64,000 nucleotides of DNA from Planctomycetota bacterium (GTDB taxonomy: Bacteria; Planctomycetota; PUPC01; JACPCR01): positions 62,001-126,000 of the forward strand of contig JACPCR010000052.1 of NCBI GenBank assembly GCA_016179685.1, given 5' to 3'. The notes under the pieces were generated by a model. That model saw nothing but the letters and a program-made list of their open reading frames with translations, was not told where the DNA came from and did not search any database. Of the stretch, positions 63,405 through 64,000 are shown in pieces (within the stretch, counting starts at the first letter, position 1; each line of letters opens with the position of its first letter). Both the position numbers and the translations under genes were made by a program.

Positions 63405-64000
63405 ATGGCTGAATCCCTCTTCGAAGAGCTCAAGCGGTACGTCGGTTTCACCGACAACGACGCTCGCCTCTTAGGCGAATTGCGGCCCATCATCCTGGCC
63501 CACGCTGAGGCCATCACCGACCGGTTCTACGCCCGCATTCTGGCGCATCCGGGCGCGGCGAGAGTACTCGCCGGTCCCGAACAGGTCGGACGGCTCAAAC
63601 AGACACTCCAGCTCTGGCTTCAAAAGCTTCTGGCGGGTCCGTTCGACCAGACTTACTACGAGCTTCGCTCGCGCATCGGACGCCGGCACGTTCTGGTGGG
63701 GCTCGACCAGTTTTACATGTTTGGGGCCATGGACGATATCCGCAATCACCTGCACAGCATTCTGCTGGAGGTCTACGAGGGGCGACCGGCCGAGCTGGCC
63801 CCAAGGCTGACGGCACTGAGCAAGATTCTCGACATGGAGCTGGCCATCATGCTGGAGACCTACCGCGACGATCTCCTCGCGCGGTTGCGGGCCGAAGAGG
63901 AACGCCGCGCCCGGGAGAAACTGGAGGCGCTTCAGACCATGGTGGCCAGCCTCGCCCATGAAATCCGCAACCCGCTCAACTCCGCCAGCCTGCACCTGAC
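63405..64000 (+). CDS. Globin-coupled sensor histidine kinase, 3'-truncated by the window
   Basis: Translation from the ATG at 63405 (MAESLFEELKRYVGFTDND) stays open to the window edge, giving 198 residues so far. Residues about 10-165 have the helical pattern of the protoglobin sensor domain: ITDRFYARILAHP, then the probable haem-ligating His in RIGRRHVLVGLDQFYMFGAM. A short coiled coil (AEEERRAREKLEA) leads into the HisKA domain with MVASLAHEIRNPLNSASLHL, whose His is the phosphorylation site. It should sense oxygen or another gas ligand. Its place a short distance after the cytochrome oxidase genes fits control by oxygen. The ATPase domain lies beyond the edge. Confidence 0.88.
   Translation, partial: MAESLFEELKRYVGFTDNDARLLGELRPIILAHAEAITDRFYARILAHPGAARVLAGPEQVGRLKQTLQLWLQKLLAGPFDQTYYELRSRIGRRHVLVGLDQFYMFGAMDDIRNHLHSILLEVYEGRPAELAPRLTALSKILDMELAIMLETYRDDLLARLRAEEERRAREKLEALQTMVASLAHEIRNPLNSASLHL

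Overview
The window is GC-rich, densely coded DNA from a Gram-negative, aerobic bacterium. It carries lpxA, a TolC-type outer-membrane protein and an A2-type haem-copper oxidase. Sulfatase, mandelate-racemase-like enolases, phytanoyl-CoA dioxygenase, GH43-like propeller proteins and a Ser/Thr kinase with a zinc ribbon and extracytoplasmic domain suggest Planctomycetota/PVC or a nearby uncultivated phylum. That placement is inferred from gene content. No rRNA, tRNA or CRISPR array was seen.

Left part (1-28.7 kb). Catabolic genes come first: an enolase-superfamily enzyme cut by the edge, a large repeat protein, panB, an aldo/keto reductase with a sulfatase, and a minus-strand run of kinase, propeller protein and lactonase. 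Next come an NtrB/NtrC-like two-component operon with a tiny membrane protein inside it; a minus-strand run of tex, a second enolase, lpxA and a dioxygenase-propeller fusion; a DevB-like adaptor with a TolC-like channel; and an Sfp-type phosphopantetheinyl transferase behind a metallophosphoesterase that resembles mycobacterial PptH.

Centre (28.8-57.2 kb). Two tandem ABC1/ADCK kinase-like membrane proteins are followed by a minus-strand polyketide operon. Two translationally coupled genes encode four modules: KS-AT*-DH-KR-ACP, KS-AT-KR-ACP, KS-AT-DH-ER-KR-ACP, and KS-AT*-KR-ACP-sulfotransferase-thioesterase (AT* = AT that has lost its catalytic motifs). The terminal ST-TE pair has the layout of CurM and cyanobacterial olefin synthases, which make terminal alkenes by sulfation and decarboxylation. 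The thioesterase even keeps a Ser-Glu spacing of 24 residues. This is the standout system. Read collinearly, the product is a starter-derived chain ending in CH=CH-CH(OH)-(CH2)3-CH=CH2. The transferase at 26.8-27.5 kb probably activates the ACPs. The ABC1 pair and a 314-residue membrane protein next to the PKS are possible partners.

Right part (57.3-64 kb). An amidohydrolase and a zinc-ribbon NDP-sugar 4-epimerase are followed by an AT-richer stretch without a convincing gene, coxB-coxA, a MITE-like element with IS66-type ends, and the start of a globin-coupled histidine kinase.

Repeats are a second theme. A ~190-bp intergenic element occurs three times. Intergenic palindromes, two with an identical GGGT loop, occur four times. 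Three kinds of in-frame tandem or palindromic repeat have invaded the PKS linkers and AT domains.
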